Shown: positions 54,440 to 64,000, counted from the stretch's first letter. The stretch is DNA of 64,000 bases from JALYNX01 sp963749415 (GCA_963749415.1 CAVVMG010000001.1:62001-126000), one strand, 5' to 3'. The notes: generated by a model not told the origin, from the letters alone. Numbers and translations: made by a program.

Positions 54440-55386
54440 GCCGCCGACCTTCCGTCGCCAGCCGACCGCAACTCCGGTTCTTCGGGCAGACAAGCATCGT
54501 GAGCCAGCGGGCACCGGGGGTGGAAGGGGCAACCCTGAGGGAGGTTGCCCGGGGTTGGCGGATCACCTGCCAACCCGGACGGTGCCATGCGGGAGGATTG
54601 GTCGCCGATGGTGGGGAACGCGGCGGCCAGGGCACGGGTGTAGGGGTGGGAGGCGTTGTCGAAGACCTCCCAGGACGGGCCTTCTTCGACGATTCGCCCC
54701 GCGTACATGACTGCGAGGCGACGACAGGCGTAGGTGAGGACCGAGAGGTCGTGGGTGATGAACATCAAGGTCAGATCTCGTTCTGCCTTGAGATCGTCGA
54801 GCAGCGCCAGGACCTGGGCCTGGACCATCAGATCGAGGGCGGTGGTCGGCTCGTCGGCGATGAGCAGTAGCGGATCACACGCCAGTGCCATCGCGATCAG
54901 GACCCTTTGCCGCTGGCCACCGGACAGCTGGTGGGGGTAGGAGTCGGCGCGGGCCTCGGAGAGACCGACCCGGCCCAACAGCTCCACGGTTCGGGTGCGC
55001 GCCACCTTCTCACTGGGCGCCGTGTCGTGGACCAGCATCGGCTCCGCGATCTGCTCCCCGACGGTCTGCACCGGATTCAGGGCATGCAGTGCTCCCTGGA
55101 AGATTATCGCGCCCGCAGTCCAACGCGCCGCTCGCAGCCCACCGGGTGACAGCCCGAGGACGTCCTTGCCGTCGAGGGTGATCTCTCCGGTGACTTCTGT
55201 CCCCGCGGGCAGCAGGCGCAACAGGGCGCCGGCGAGGGTGGACTTGCCACACCCGGACTCACCGGCGAGGCCGAGGGAGTCGCCCTTCTCCAGGTCGAAG
55301 CTCACCCCCCGGACCGCGGGCACTGCACCCTCCTTGGTGTGGTACGTGACGTTGAGGTCCCTCACCGAAAGCATCGGGTCACCCAT
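54424..55386 (-). CDS. Dipeptide/oligopeptide ABC transporter ATP-binding protein (DppD-like)
   Basis: 320 residues from ATG 55386, sharing one base with the permease TAA (TAATG). Walker A GESGCGKSTLAGALL, Q-loop IIFQGALHALNPVQTVG, signature LSGGQRQRVLIAMALA, Walker B LLIADEPTTALD, switch His FITHDLSVL, and the C-terminal GCPFHPRCPLAHDAC motif. First of the two ATPases of a peptide-class importer. Confidence 0.91.
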   Translation of the reverse strand: MGDPMLSVRDLNVTYHTKEGAVPAVRGVSFDLEKGDSLGLAGESGCGKSTLAGALLRLLPAGTEVTGEITLDGKDVLGLSPGGLRAARWTAGAIIFQGALHALNPVQTVGEQIAEPMLVHDTAPSEKVARTRTVELLGRVGLSEARADSYPHQLSGGQRQRVLIAMALACDPLLLIADEPTTALDLMVQAQVLALLDDLKAERDLTLMFITHDLSVLTYACRRLAVMYAGRIVEEGPSWEVFDNASHPYTRALAAAFPTIGDQSSRMAPSGLAGDPPTPGNLPQGCPFHPRCPLAHDACLPEEPELRSAGDGRSAACVLV

Positions 55387-56216
55387 TAGCGGTCGCCGAG
55401 GCGTGGGTTGGCGATTTCCTCGAGGGTGCGCCCGATCAGCGTGAACGCAAGGACCACTGTCAGGATCCCGAGGCCGGCGGGGAGGAAATACCACCAGGCA
55501 TTGCGGACCAGGGCCCCGTTGACGAAGGCCTCCTCCAGGGTCTTGCCCCAGGACGCAGCGGTGGGGTCACCGAGGCCAAGGAAGGCGAGGGTGGTCTCGG
55601 TGAGGATGGATATGGGGACGGCCAGCGTTGCGTTGGCCAGGATCAGCCCCATGACATTGGGGAGTATGTGATGGTTGACGATATGGGGCCCTGAGGCCCC
55701 GAGGGAGCGGGCTCGATCGACGAACAATCTCTGTTTGACGGTCAACACCTGGGCCCGCAGCAAGCGGGCAGTGGACGGCCACGAGGTGATCCCGATCACG
55801 AAGATGATGTTCCACACCGAGCGACCCAGGACCGAGGCGAGGACGATGGCCAGTGGCAAGAAGGGGATGACCAGGAACCATTCGGTGATCCGCATCAGGA
55901 ATGCGTCGACCCTCCCACCGACGAAGCCGGAAACGATGCCGACCACCGAACCGATGAGAATGGTGAGCACGGTCGCCGCCAGGCCAACGAAGAGGCTGAC
56001 CCTCGACCCCCACACGAACTGGGCCCACACCGAGCGCCTGATGTAGTCGGTCCCCAGTGGGGGAAATTCCGAAGGCGGGGCCCATTGCGGGTTGCCCTGC
56101 GCTCGGGCGTAGACCGGGCTCAGCTCGCGGACATCAGCCAGCAGCGGGGCGGCCAGCGCCATCAGGACGAAGACCGCGAGGACAGCAAGCCCGACCATCC
56201 CCTGGCGCGACTGCAC
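55386..56216 (-). CDS. Peptide-class ABC transporter permease (DppC-like)
   Basis: 276 residues from GTG 56216, six hydrophobic helices with the DppC EAA-like loop VDRARSLGASGPHIVNHHILPNV. An ATG at 56262 in another frame encodes MQRRRATAGRAWRQFRAV, the usual basic N-terminus of DppC, so a one-base indel near 56210 probably separates the real start from this frame. The catalytic membrane region is intact. Confidence 0.86.
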   Translation of the reverse strand: MQSRQGMVGLAVLAVFVLMALAAPLLADVRELSPVYARAQGNPQWAPPSEFPPLGTDYIRRSVWAQFVWGSRVSLFVGLAATVLTILIGSVVGIVSGFVGGRVDAFLMRITEWFLVIPFLPLAIVLASVLGRSVWNIIFVIGITSWPSTARLLRAQVLTVKQRLFVDRARSLGASGPHIVNHHILPNVMGLILANATLAVPISILTETTLAFLGLGDPTAASWGKTLEEAFVNGALVRNAWWYFLPAGLGILTVVLAFTLIGRTLEEIANPRLGDR

Positions 56217-56270
56217 GGAACTGGCGCCAGGCCCGGCCCGCGGTCGCCCGGCGGCGCTGCATGGCGATGC

Positions 56271-57212
56271 TCAAACGTCCTCCACCCTGGGGTCGAGCCA
56301 TACGTAGGCGAGGTCGGCAAGGAGGTTGAAGAAGATCACCGCCGCGCTGAACACGAGGAAGAGCGCCTGGAGCATGGGTAGGTCCGGACCGCGGATCGCG
56401 TCGGCGGTCAACTTGCCCAGGCCCGGCCAGGAGAACACCGATTCGACGGCGATGGCACCCGAGAGCACGAACCCGAAGTTGATCGCGGCCAGGGTCACCA
56501 CGGGGAGTAGGGCGTTGGGTACGGCATGGCGCCGCCGCACCACTTTGTCCCGAAGCCCCTTGGCCCGGGCCACGGTCAGATAGTCCTCGCCCATGACGTC
56601 GAGCAGCGAGCTGCGGGTGATCAGGGTGTACTCGCCGAGATAGGCGAGAGTGAGGGTCAGTGCGGGGAGGAACATGTGATGGAGCTGGTCCAGGAGCAGT
56701 GCCAACCCGGTCTCATTGGACCCGGCGTCGGTGATGCCACCAACCGGGAACCAGCCCAAAACCACGGCGAACAGCACCAGGAGGATCATTCCCAGCCAGA
56801 AGTCGGGCATGGAATAGAAGACCATGGTCCCCGAGGTGATGCTGTGGTCTTTCCAGGAGTTCCTTCGCCAGGCGGCGATGATGCCTGCCAGGGTGCCGAT
56901 CACAGCCGAGAGCACGGCCGACACGCCGACCAGTGCCACCGTGGCCGGTATGGCGTCCACGATCTCGTCCCACACCGACTGCCGGGTCTGGTACGAGATG
57001 CCGAAGTTGAGCTGGGCCGTCTCCCGCAGATAGAGCACGAACTGGGTCGACATCGGCTCGTCGAGCCCGAAACTCTCCCGCAGGTCGTCCAGCGTCGACT
57101 GCGGCACGTCCCGTCCTCTGAAGAGCGACCCGATGGGATCGGTCTGCACCACCCGAAAAAGGAAGAAGTTGAAGACGAGGACGAAGACGAGCGTCAGTAA
57201 CGAGCCGAGCAC
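56271..57212 (-). CDS. Peptide-class ABC transporter permease (DppB-like)
   Basis: 313 residues. First helix SLLTLVFVLVFNFFLF, then SIGSLF-like TDPIGSLFRGRDVPQSTLDDLR, FGLDEPMSTQFVLYL, and the EAA-like loop MGEDYLTVARAKGLRDKVV. The GTG start lacks a ribosome site. Fifteen-odd codons upstream, a CTG with GGGAG five nt before it is in frame and adds MATKQASRKGRSRLVLRK, the basic leader expected of DppB. Translation from that CTG near 57266 is possible but unproven. Confidence 0.87.
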   Translation of the reverse strand: MLGSLLTLVFVLVFNFFLFRVVQTDPIGSLFRGRDVPQSTLDDLRESFGLDEPMSTQFVLYLRETAQLNFGISYQTRQSVWDEIVDAIPATVALVGVSAVLSAVIGTLAGIIAAWRRNSWKDHSITSGTMVFYSMPDFWLGMILLVLFAVVLGWFPVGGITDAGSNETGLALLLDQLHHMFLPALTLTLAYLGEYTLITRSSLLDVMGEDYLTVARAKGLRDKVVRRRHAVPNALLPVVTLAAINFGFVLSGAIAVESVFSWPGLGKLTADAIRGPDLPMLQALFLVFSAAVIFFNLLADLAYVWLDPRVEDV

Positions 57213-57268
57213 CTTGCGCAGGACGAGGCGGCTGCGCCCCTTTCTCGACGCCTGCTTCGTGGCCAGTG

Positions 57269-59034
57269 TTACTCCCGGTCGTCGGCGGTCGAGGATCGGT
57301 TCCTCATCGCGAGGAAGATCCCGCCGATGACGACCACGGCCGCCACCACGCCTCCGACGATGAGGAGGGTGTTGCTCCCGCCGTCGTCGGCCTCAGCCCC
57401 GACCGGCCTCAACAGCACGTAGCTGGGCGAGGTCTGTTGGAAGATCGGCGGGCCCACTTCCGCCGGCTGCAGCACGTACCCCTCGAAGGTGTCGGTCCGG
57501 TACGCGTCCATGTCGGGAGCGGAGTAGAGCGGGAAGTAGACCGCGGCGTCGTAGAAGATGGTCAGCATCTCGTGGACCAGATCGAGACGGGTCTCGGGGT
57601 CCAGCTCCTGGTTCTGCTGGACGTAGAGCTCCTCGTACCGGGGATCGGTCCAGTTGGCGTCGTTGTTGTTTCCCAACTCGGCCTCGGTGAAGTAGGAGAG
57701 CATCGGGTCGGGATCGACGAAGGGCACCCAGCCCCAGAAGAAGGAGTCGTAATCACCTTCGATGATCACCGTGAAGAGTGCGTCCTGGTCATAGGGCTCG
57801 AGAGTCACCCCGATCCCGATGTCGGCCATCCAACCCTGGAACAGGTCGCCGATCGAGCCGGCGTCGTCGGCGTCGGTGTTGACGCGCATGGCGCAGCGAG
57901 ATCGGGGTCCCGTCGGGCATCTCCCGGATGCCGTCACCATCGGTGTCGGAGTACCCGGCGTCGTCGAGGATCTGATTGGCCCGGGCCGGGTCGTAGGTGA
58001 AGCGCTGATCCTCGGGGATGTCAGCGGCCCACTTCAGGTCGGCCCCGGGACTGATCGTCTCCAACGGACTGGCGAAGCCGAACCACAGGTCCTCGATCAC
58101 CGCCCCGTCGTCGATGGCGAAGCCGATGGCCCGCCGCACCTCGAGGTCGAGGAGGGCGGGATGGGGCTGACCCTCGGCCTGGCCACCGTTTAGAGCGATC
58201 TCGTCGAAACCGCCCTGCATTCCGGCGACGACCTCGATGTTGGGATCCGCCTCGAGCGCCTCGGCGGAGCCGGGGGGGAATCCGTAGATCGCATCCAGCT
58301 CCGCCTCCTGGAGGGCGGCCACCATGGCGTCGGGGTTCTCATAGAGGCGGAAGACGATCCGGTCGTACGGCGGCTCCTCGCCTTCCCAGCCCCAGTAGCT
58401 GGGGTTGGCAGTCCATGACGACTTCCTCACCCTTGTTGAACTCGGTCACCACGAACGGCCCGCTCCCCACCCCATCGGCGTCGGCCCCCTCGTATTGGGT
58501 GGCAGCGTCGTAGTCGGTGGCGATCGGCTCCCAGATGTGGGGCGGGACGAGGTAGATGTCCATGACCGGGAGCTTGGGATCGGGCACCGACGAGGTGATC
58601 TGAACTGTCAGCTCGTCGATCTCGGTTGCTTCCAGGTTCTGGACGGTGGAGATCATGTTGTCCCACCCCTGGTCTCGCGCGGTGTTGATGTTCCAGACCA
58701 CGTCCTCGGCAGTCAGCGGCTCTCCATCGGACCAGACCAGGCCTTCGCGCAGGGTATAGGTGTAGGTGAGCCCGTCAGCCGAGGCCTCCCAGGACTCGGC
58801 CAGGCCCGGGATCGGGGCGAAGTCGGCCGCCGCCTTGTCGGTCAGAGTGGCGTAGTGGATGTTCCAAACCTCATAGCTGGGGACCGAGAAGCCAGCGGCG
58901 GGGTTGAGCGTGTCCCAGTCCTGGGTGAGGCCAACGCGAAGGGTGACCTGATCGTCCTCCTCCTGCGCCGACGCGATCGGGACCGCGAGGGCGGCCAGAG
59001 ACAAGGCAACGAGTAATACGACGATCCGTTTCAT
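57269..59034 (-). pseudogene. Peptide-class ABC substrate-binding protein (SBP_bac_5), two frameshifts
   Basis: Start ATG 59034 with GGAGAG upstream; signal peptide ending IASAQEE. SBP family 5 motifs: LRVGLTQDWDTLNPA, YTYTLREGLVWSDGEPLTAEDVVWNI, GSGPFVVTEFNKGEEVVM, then in a second frame ANPSYWGWEGEEPPYDRIVFRLY, and in a third FFWGWVPFVDPDPMLSYF. Breaks fall near 58415 and 57900. Joined length about 585 residues. Unusually, it ends with a transmembrane helix (IVGGVVAAVVVIGGIFLAM), so the protein may be membrane-anchored at the C-terminus rather than by a lipid. First gene of the Dpp-like operon. Confidence 0.84.
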
Positions 59035-59120
59035 CAGGGCTGACTCTCCGTTCAAGGTTCCGACGCGTGGAATCTAGATAGGGATTCGACGTCGTGTCGG
59101 ACGAACCCGGCCCGCGGCGG

Positions 59121-59597
59121 TCAGTGCGGGTAGGCCGCCAGTGCGCGCTCGATGACAGTGAGGGCCTCCTCCCTGGAGCGCCATCCGATCACCGCCGTCT
59201 TCTTCTTCTCCAGCTCCTTGTAGACCTGGAAGAAGTGCTCCACCTCACTGAGGACGTGAGCCGGCACGTCTTCCAGATTCTCGGCGTCCGGCCATAACGG
59301 GTCCCCGAGAGGGACACTGAGCACTTTGTGGTCGGCATGACCCTGATCCTCCATGAGGAAGACCCCGAGCGGGCGGACCCGGATCCGGCATCCAGGGAAC
59401 GTGGGCTCATTGACGAGCGCCATGATGTCAAGGGGATCGCCGTCCTCGGCAAGGGTGTTGGGGATGAAGCCGTAATCGGCCGGGTACCGGGTGGCGGTGA
59501 ACAACATCCGGTCGAGGAAGATCTCCCCTGTCTCGTGGTCGGTCTCGTACTTGTTGCGGCTCCCTTTCGGGATCTCCACGATCATGGTCACTTCCAT
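59121..59597 (-). CDS. ppa: Inorganic pyrophosphatase
   Basis: 158 residues, family I. Signature residues: VEIPKGSRNKYE, RYPADYGFIPNTLAEDGDPLDIMAL (metal-binding Asp cluster), and VFLMEDQGHADHKVL, with FFQVYKELEKKK. It hydrolyses PPi to phosphate and drives biosynthetic reactions. GAGG five nt upstream of the ATG. It follows kup by 7 nt and is likely co-transcribed. Confidence 0.95.
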   Translation of the reverse strand: MEVTMIVEIPKGSRNKYETDHETGEIFLDRMLFTATRYPADYGFIPNTLAEDGDPLDIMALVNEPTFPGCRIRVRPLGVFLMEDQGHADHKVLSVPLGDPLWPDAENLEDVPAHVLSEVEHFFQVYKELEKKKTAVIGWRSREEALTVIERALAAYPH

Positions 59598-59604
59598 AAG
59601 GACC

Positions 59605-61497
59605 TCACATTGGGACCTGGGTGCCGATCTCCATCACCTGCTCCGACGGTAGGCCGAACTGGACCGCGGCGCTCGAGGAGTTGCGGTGGAGGAAGCTGAA
59701 CAACCGGGCACGCCATGCCCGCAACCCCTTGCCCGGCTCGACGACCACCGACTCCCGCCCGATGAAATAGCTCGAATCCGAGGGGTCGAAGCCGAACTCG
59801 GTGTCAACGATGCTCGCCAGTGCGGCTGGGATCTCGGGCTCCTCCATGAACCCGTAGTCCAGTATGACCTGGAAGAAGTCGTCCCCGAGGTCGTGGACCG
59901 TGGCCCGACGGGCCTGGGGGACCTTGGCCACGTTGGCTGCGCGCACCGTGAGCAGCACGATGGTCTCGTGGAGGATCTCGTTGTGCCTCAGGTTGGAGAG
60001 CATTGCAGGCGGGACGAAGCCCGGCTCCCGGATCAGGTAGACCGCGGTTCCCGGGACTCTCCGCTGTGGGTGTCGGGCGATCGAAGCGATGAAGCGCTCG
60101 ATGGGGACCTGGCCGTGGCGCATCTCCATGGATAGGTCGCGCCGTCCGCGGCGCCAGGTGACCATGACTACGAAGATCACCGCTCCCACCGCAAGCGGGA
60201 CCCAACCGCCGGCCGGGATCTTGACGATGTTGGCTGCGAAGAACGACAAGTCGACGATGAGGAACAGCGAAAGGAGGGAGCCTGCTTCGAGTCGGGTCCA
60301 GCCCCAGCGCTCCCGGGCCACCCGATAGAGCACGAGGGTGGTGATCACCATCGTCGAGGTCACCGCCACCCCGTAGGCCGCCGCCAGGTTGCTCGAGGTG
60401 CGGAAGGCGAGGACCAGGGAGATGCAGGCCGCCATCAACACCCAATTGATCGATGCCACATACACCTGACCGATCTCCCGTGGCGAGGTGTGGTCGATGT
60501 CGACCCGAGGCAGGAACCCGAGTTGCACCGCCTGCATCGTCATCGAATAGGCACCCGAGATCAGCGCCTGGGATGCGATGACCGTGGCCGCGGTGGCCAG
60601 GAGGACGAGGGGGGCAAGAGCCCAAGCCGGGGCCAGCCGATAGAAGGGGTTGTCGATGGCTTCCGGGTTGGCTAGGACCAACGCCCCCTGGCCGAAATAA
60701 TTGAGGAGCAGGGCCGGGAACACCACGATGACCCACCCCAGCCGGATCGGACGCCGGCCGAAGTGGCCCATATCGGCGTACAGAGCTTCGCTACCGGTAG
60801 CGACGAGAAAGATCGCCCCCAGTGCCAGAAAGGCGATCCTCGGATTCGACGCGATGAACTGGATGCCATAGACGGGGTTGATTGCGATCAGGACCCCGGG
60901 GTCGGAGATGACCTGGAGTCCGCCGAGAATGCCAATGGTGGCAAACCACACGATCATCACCGGCCCGAACACAGCGCCCACCGTGCCGGTCCCGGTTCGC
61001 TGGATGGCGAAGAGGGCGATCAGGATCACAATCGAGATCGGGACCACCCAAGCCTCTGCCGCCGGTGCCACGATTTCGATGCCCTCCACTGCGGAGAGCA
61101 CGGAGATCGCCGGGGTGATCATCCCGTCGCCATAGAGGAGCGCGGTACCGAACAGGCCGAGGAGGATCAGCACCCGCTGTGCCCCACGAACCTTGATCCT
61201 CCGATTCGGAGGGAGGATCAGGGCGGTCAGAGCCATGATCCCGCCCTCCCCGGCGTTGTCGGCGCGAAGCACGAAAATCAGGTACTTGATGGAGACGATG
61301 ATCACCAGTGCCCAGAACATCAGCGAGAGAACGCCAAGGACGTTGCCCCTGGTGACCGCCATGTCGGAGGTGTGAAAGGCCTCCCGCATTGCATAGAGAG
61401 GACTGGTGCCAATATCGCCGTAGACCACGCCCAGGGCGCCGAGGGAGAGCAAGAGGAGGTAACGAGGTGACCGGGACCGGTCGGGGCCGTGAGTCAT
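59605..61497 (-). CDS. kup: Kup family potassium uptake protein
   Basis: 630 residues from ATG 61497; twelve hydrophobic helices. N-terminal SLGALGVVYGDIGTSPLYAMREAF, then LRADNAGEGGIMALTALI and DGMITPAISVLSAVEGIE are diagnostic of KUP/HAK/KT transporters. The cytoplasmic C-terminal domain (RHPQRRVPGTAVYL; VHDLGDDFFQVILDYGFME) is complete. It imports K+ with H+. An ATG five codons earlier is possible. No frame break despite its length. Confidence 0.95.
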   Translation of the reverse strand: MTHGPDRSRSPRYLLLLSLGALGVVYGDIGTSPLYAMREAFHTSDMAVTRGNVLGVLSLMFWALVIIVSIKYLIFVLRADNAGEGGIMALTALILPPNRRIKVRGAQRVLILLGLFGTALLYGDGMITPAISVLSAVEGIEIVAPAAEAWVVPISIVILIALFAIQRTGTGTVGAVFGPVMIVWFATIGILGGLQVISDPGVLIAINPVYGIQFIASNPRIAFLALGAIFLVATGSEALYADMGHFGRRPIRLGWVIVVFPALLLNYFGQGALVLANPEAIDNPFYRLAPAWALAPLVLLATAATVIASQALISGAYSMTMQAVQLGFLPRVDIDHTSPREIGQVYVASINWVLMAACISLVLAFRTSSNLAAAYGVAVTSTMVITTLVLYRVARERWGWTRLEAGSLLSLFLIVDLSFFAANIVKIPAGGWVPLAVGAVIFVVMVTWRRGRRDLSMEMRHGQVPIERFIASIARHPQRRVPGTAVYLIREPGFVPPAMLSNLRHNEILHETIVLLTVRAANVAKVPQARRATVHDLGDDFFQVILDYGFMEEPEIPAALASIVDTEFGFDPSDSSYFIGRESVVVEPGKGLRAWRARLFSFLHRNSSSAAVQFGLPSEQVMEIGTQVPM

Positions 61498-61588
61498 GGC
61501 GTAACGGGGCACTGTATCGGCGCGCCCGCTGGTAACCCCTCGTCCTCAGGCATTCTCGCGGGCACGCCCTGCGCTCCTCCCCACGATT

Positions 61589-64000
61589 TCAAGGCGTGGC
61601 CGGCACCTCCGCCGACTCGACCACCGCGAGCGTGCGTTTGCCGCCACCGTTGGAAACCACCCAGAACGAGCCCTGTTCGGCGCTCCACTCCTCCAGGATC
61701 CTGTGTGAAGCCGGGCTCGAGGTGGCCGCGTGGTGCTCCTCGACCAGCGACCGGATGTCGGCGAGATCGGACTCCGACGGTCGCCGCGCAGCCGGTGCGG
61801 TGTCGGCCAGACGGGCCTTGAGGTTCATCGCCGGGTCCCAGACGTAGGCGACTCCCCCGGTCATCCCGGCGCCGAAGTTGCGGCCGACCTCGCCGATGAC
61901 GAGGACCACGCCGCCGGTCATGTACTCACAGCCGTGATCGGAGCACCCCTCGAGCACGGCGACGGCACCCGAGTTTCGGACCGCAAACCTCTGGCCGACC
62001 TTGCCGGCCAGAAAGACCCGGCCCCCGGTCGCGCCGTAGAGCACCGCATTCCCGGCGGCATGGGGCACGGTCCCCCCAGGTCGGCGTGGCGAGACCGAGA
62101 TGAAGCCCCCTCCCATCCCCTTGCCCAGATAGTCGTTGGCGGTCCCCTCCAGGTGTATGCGCACTCCACGGCAAAGCCAGGCGCCGAAGCTCTGACCCGC
62201 AGTGCCCGCGACCTGGACCGTGATCGTCCCCTCGGGGAGCCCTTCGGCGCCACGACGGGAGGTGATCTCACCGGAGAGCCGGGCGCCGATAGCTCGATCG
62301 ACATTTCGGATCGGATAGGAGAGCTCCACGGGCTCACCGGTTGCAATGGAATGTTGACTGTCGGCAACCAACCGCACCGAGAGGCTGGATAGACCTACCG
62401 GGCGATAGCCCTCGTGCTTCTTGCCACCCTTGGAGGCGATCAGCATCGCCGAAAGGTCGGCAGCCAGCGGGTGTCCCGGATCGATCGGCCGGAGCAGGTC
62501 GGCCCGCCCCACCAGCTCGCCGATCGATCGCGCTCCGAGGGCTGCGATGTGGCGGCGGGCTTCCTCGGCGAGGCGACGGAACAACAGCACCACCTGGTCG
62601 GCGGAGCCTGTGAACTTGGCCCTCAAGTCCTCGTCCTGGGTGGCGATCCCAACCGGGCAGGTGTTGAGGTGGCACTGGCGGACCATCTTGCAACCCATCG
62701 CCAGCAGGGGGAGGGTCCCGAACCCGAACCGCTCGGCTCCGAGGAGAGCAGCCACCACGATGTCGCGCCCGGTGCGCAACCCGCCGTCGGTCTCCAACAG
62801 CACCCGGCCCCTCTGCCCGTTGGCGGTGAGCACCTGATGGGCCTCGGCAAGGCCGAGCTCCCATGGCGAGCCGGCGTGTTTGATCGAGACCAAGGGCGAA
62901 GCGCCGGTGCCACCTTCGGAACCAGAGATGGTGATGACATCGGCGTCGGCCTTGGCGACCCCGACGGCGATGGTCCCCACTCCGGGCTCGCTGACCAGTT
63001 TCACCGAGACCCGGGCGGTGGGCTTGAACGCTTTCAGGTCGTAGATGAGTTGGGCCAGGTCCTCGATCGAGTAGATGTCGTGATGGGGCGGCGGCGAGAT
63101 CAGCGTCACCCCGGGCTCGGTGTAGCGGAGCCGGGCGATCTCGTCTGAAACCTTGTGACCGGGTAGCTGCCCGCCCTCGCCTGGCTTGGAGCCCTGAGCC
63201 ATCTTGATCTGGAGCTCGTCGGCGGAGTCCAGATAGGCGGGAGTGACACCGAATCGGCCCGAGGCGACCTGCTTGATCGCCGAGTTCTTGGGAGTGCCGA
63301 AACGCTCCGGGTCCTCACCCCCCTCCCCCGAGTTCGAGTGCCCGCCAATGAGGTTCATGGCCTCGGCGAGCGCGGTATGCGCCTCGGCGGACAGCGCCCC
63401 CAGTGACATGGCGGCGGTGGTGAACCGGCGCATGATCTGTTCCGCCGGCTCGACCTCGTCCAGGGGCACCGGTTCTCGCTGCACGAAGGTGAGCAGATCG
63501 CGGACCAGAGCCGGCTCCCGGTCGGAGATCATCTCCAGGTATCGCTCCCAGTCATCGGGGTCCCCGGAGCGCACCGCCTTCTGAACGCCGAGCACCACCA
63601 TGGGGCTGGTCACGTGAACATCGGAACCTCGACGATGCTTGTAAAAGCCCCCAGCCTCGGTCTCTCCTGCGGTGTACGCCTGATGACGCTGCAGCGCCTG
63701 GCGGGCCAGCTCGTCGATCCCGATGCCCCGCAGCCTCCGTGGGGCATTGCGGAACGCTCTCCGGCACACGGCCTCGGAAAGCCCGATCACCTCGAACAGC
63801 TCCGAGCCGCGGTAGGCGGAGAGGGTGCAGATCCCCATCTTGGACATGATCTTGAGCAGCCCCTCCTCCATCGCCGCGCGGAAGTTCTCCTGTGCCGGGA
63901 CCGGGTCGACGTCGATGGCACCGGAGGCAGCGAGGTCCCGAGCGTGCTCGATCGCGAGGTAGGGGTTGACTGCTGATGCCCCGAACCCGACGAGGCAGGC
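61589..64000 (-). CDS. gltB: Glutamate synthase large subunit, C-terminal portion (cut by window edge)
   Basis: 804 codons are visible; the 5' end lies beyond the window. The FMN-binding synthase barrel has GGHSNSGEGGEDPERFG, VASGRFGVTPAYL, KPGEGGQLPGHKV and ISGSEGGTGASPL. The iron-sulfur Cys cluster is KMVRQCHLNTCPVGIATQ. The C-terminal GXGXG beta-helix follows (LCRGVRIHLEGTANDYLGKGMGGG). It transfers the glutamine amide to 2-oxoglutarate to make glutamate. The N-terminal glutaminase domain is outside the window. A small subunit is not found downstream here. Confidence 0.96.
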   Translation of the reverse strand, partial: ACLVGFGASAVNPYLAIEHARDLAASGAIDVDPVPAQENFRAAMEEGLLKIMSKMGICTLSAYRGSELFEVIGLSEAVCRRAFRNAPRRLRGIGIDELARQALQRHQAYTAGETEAGGFYKHRRGSDVHVTSPMVVLGVQKAVRSGDPDDWERYLEMISDREPALVRDLLTFVQREPVPLDEVEPAEQIMRRFTTAAMSLGALSAEAHTALAEAMNLIGGHSNSGEGGEDPERFGTPKNSAIKQVASGRFGVTPAYLDSADELQIKMAQGSKPGEGGQLPGHKVSDEIARLRYTEPGVTLISPPPHHDIYSIEDLAQLIYDLKAFKPTARVSVKLVSEPGVGTIAVGVAKADADVITISGSEGGTGASPLVSIKHAGSPWELGLAEAHQVLTANGQRGRVLLETDGGLRTGRDIVVAALLGAERFGFGTLPLLAMGCKMVRQCHLNTCPVGIATQDEDLRAKFTGSADQVVLLFRRLAEEARRHIAALGARSIGELVGRADLLRPIDPGHPLAADLSAMLIASKGGKKHEGYRPVGLSSLSVRLVADSQHSIATGEPVELSYPIRNVDRAIGARLSGEITSRRGAEGLPEGTITVQVAGTAGQSFGAWLCRGVRIHLEGTANDYLGKGMGGGFISVSPRRPGGTVPHAAGNAVLYGATGGRVFLAGKVGQRFAVRNSGAVAVLEGCSDHGCEYMTGGVVLVIGEVGRNFGAGMTGGVAYVWDPAMNLKARLADTAPAARRPSESDLADIRSLVEEHHAATSSPASHRILEEWSAEQGSFWVVSNGGGKRTLAVVESAEVPATP

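Overview
The window is high-GC, gene-dense bacterial chromosome with no rRNA, tRNA, phage, insertion-sequence or CRISPR signal that I could see. Two F420-type luciferase-like (LLM) oxidoreductases, a Ddn-type deazaflavin nitroreductase, a mycobacterial-type acyl-ACP desaturase, a septum-formation-domain protein, Thr/Ser-rich linkers in secreted proteins and several apparently leaderless genes with a TANNNT hexamer just before the start codon point to Actinomycetota. Class Acidimicrobiia is my best guess, but that is inference from style and not from a marker gene.

Layout. 0-9.2 kb: a rhomboid fragment, a histidine kinase with an anchored secreted protein, DUF4126, a DUF559 nuclease-like protein, a septum-formation-domain protein, a frameshifted metallo-beta-lactamase-fold hydrolase, the translation GTPase TypA and a lamin-tail-like secreted protein. 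9.3-12.6 kb: a two-gene operon of a class III cyclase/STAND ATPase/TPR protein and an ASCH-like protein. 12.6-24.1 kb: a probable reductive pyrimidine catabolism region (LLM oxidoreductase, CoA-acylating semialdehyde dehydrogenase, dihydropyrimidinase, beta-ureidopropionase) next to an NMT1/THI5-type ABC importer, with an acyl-ACP desaturase and a CPBP protease interleaved. 24.1-28.8 kb: an AlkZ-like protein, a cupredoxin lipoprotein, a DUF2179 protein and a second histidine kinase/anchored-protein pair. 28.9-35.2 kb: the methionine/threonine block, with metH under a SAM-I riboswitch, an overlapping MTHFR-like gene, and hom behind a threonine-rich leader peptide and intrinsic terminator.

35.2-42.3 kb: TfoX-like, Ddn-like and Dps genes, then a ROK repressor/ROK sugar kinase/sugar ABC importer operon with its own ATPase missing and a strong terminator after the binding-protein gene. 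42.4-53.4 kb: an LLM oxidoreductase, an MFS exporter, a QEGLA-motif (MATCAP-like) protein, an amine oxidase, a CocE/NonD hydrolase, a Rieske oxygenase translationally coupled to a monomeric sarcosine oxidase, and a TPR-histidine kinase. 53.4-59.0 kb: a five-gene Dpp/Opp-type ABC importer. 59.1-64 kb: pyrophosphatase, Kup potassium transporter and the C-terminal part of glutamate synthase GltB, which runs off the window.

Two general points affect reading. First, about ten genes carry clear single-base frame breaks (roughly 17 in total), concentrated in transporters and accessory genes and absent from the long housekeeping genes. They may be assembly indels or real decay; each affected gene is listed once over its full span. 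Second, several gene starts carry no Shine-Dalgarno sequence and instead have a -10-like hexamer 6-10 nt upstream, so start choice here should weigh leaderless transcription.
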